Shown here: positions 63,854-64,000 of the stretch, one piece after another
How the letters are laid out: each line of letters opens with the position of its first letter
Numbering within the stretch: position 1 is the first letter of the stretch
Source: Immundisolibacter sp.
GTDB lineage: Bacteria; Pseudomonadota; Gammaproteobacteria; Immundisolibacterales; Immundisolibacteraceae
Assembly (NCBI RefSeq): GCF_014359565.1
Contig: NZ_JACIZD010000006.1
Span: 56,484 to 120,483 of the forward strand
Direction: 5' to 3'
DNA: 64,000 nt
Translations under genes and position numbers: made by a program
Notes under the pieces: model-generated
Told to the model about the DNA's origin: nothing
Database searches by the model: none
What the model saw: the letters and a program-made list of their open reading frames with translations, nothing else

Positions 63854-64000
63854 TCAAGAATCAAGTGCAACACGATTTGAGAAATTGGCGATTTCTTCGG
63901 CCATGGCTTCGTCCGGTGTTCTCCAGTCCAAGGTTTTTCGAGGACGGCCGTTCAGAAGCCGGGCGATGTCGTTGAGCGCGGTCTGGCTGACCTCGGACAG
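63854..64000 (-). mobile_element. IS30-family transposase, C-terminal fragment
   Basis: On the minus strand the frame entering from the right edge reads LSEVSQTALNDIARLLNGRP and then RKTLDWRTPDEAMAEEIANF, ending NRVALDS. This is the C-terminus of an IS30-type DDE transposase, where LNGRPRKTL is diagnostic and the final acidic catalytic residue lies just outside or near the edge. Only 48 residues are visible. The stretch ATTCAAGAATCAAGTGCAAC around the stop resembles an IS30 terminal repeat. Whether the element is intact cannot be judged here. Confidence 0.75.

Overview
The window is GC-rich, densely coded DNA. It reads as a chromosomal segment of an aerobic gammaproteobacterium that degrades aromatic compounds. 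The lineage is suggested by ubiE-ubiJ-ubiB, rlmJ, trmJ, a ydbL/ydbH pair, a zwf/pgl/edd/eda block and a cobalamin-riboswitch-controlled B12 locus. The aromatic and PAH-type genes are a hydratase-aldolase like NahE/PhdJ, three Rieske oxygenase alpha subunits, a BphD-type hydrolase and two UbiD-type decarboxylases. This combination would suit a PAH degrader such as Immundisolibacter. That name is an inference from gene content, not from a database match.

Layout: 1-5.1 kb is a polyhydroxyalkanoate (PHA) locus (end of a first phaC, phaZ, phaB, phaE-phaC of class III, a phasin, and phaR). 5.3-11.8 kb holds ctpA, a first UbiD-family gene, a split SDR/MaoC hydratase pair, and a stomatin/NfeD pair. 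12.1-16.3 kb is nadA and the ubiquinone genes ubiE-ubiJ-ubiB. 16.5-18.4 kb is a diiron ferritin-like protein followed by the NahE/PhdJ-like hydratase-aldolase. 19.4-28.3 kb is one long minus-strand B12 operon (btuB, btuN, cobO, cobB/cbiA, bluB, a BtuF-like protein, an unknown gene, cbiB, cobC) behind a cobalamin riboswitch. 28.4-30.7 kb is housekeeping. 30.9-32.8 kb is the first Rieske dioxygenase (alpha and beta). 32.8-40.5 kb is housekeeping and envelope genes (ydbL, ydbH, MATE, cysE, trmJ, suhB, DUF3179). 40.5-45.1 kb is a korBAC-type 2-oxoacid:ferredoxin oxidoreductase. 45.4-46.3 kb is a transaldolase-family gene. 46.4-50.0 kb is the second dioxygenase operon (alpha, beta, ring-cleavage dioxygenase, diol dehydrogenase). 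50.0-54.8 kb is the Entner-Doudoroff block. 54.9-61.2 kb holds a DODA-type dioxygenase, a BphD-type hydrolase, a third Rieske oxygenase with a small unknown partner, a hydroxycinnamoyl-CoA-lyase-like crotonase and a second UbiD. 61.4-63.1 kb is a SulP transporter. The right edge enters an IS30-type insertion sequence through AT-richer, repeat-bearing DNA.

How it fits together (inference): ring hydroxylation, dihydrodiol dehydrogenation, meta-cleavage, hydrolysis and hydratase-aldolase steps are all present, but scattered over several transcription units. No dedicated ferredoxin or reductase for the Rieske enzymes and no ubiX for the UbiD enzymes lie in the window. Acetyl-CoA from catabolism could be stored as PHA. 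The KorABC-type complex could link 2-oxoglutarate oxidation to reduced ferredoxin. Apart from PhaR no transcriptional regulator is encoded here. Even so, two Rieske promoters share a 16-nt box, and one UbiD promoter carries part of it. The intergenic regions also carry a modular family of REP-like palindromes that recombine in different pairings.
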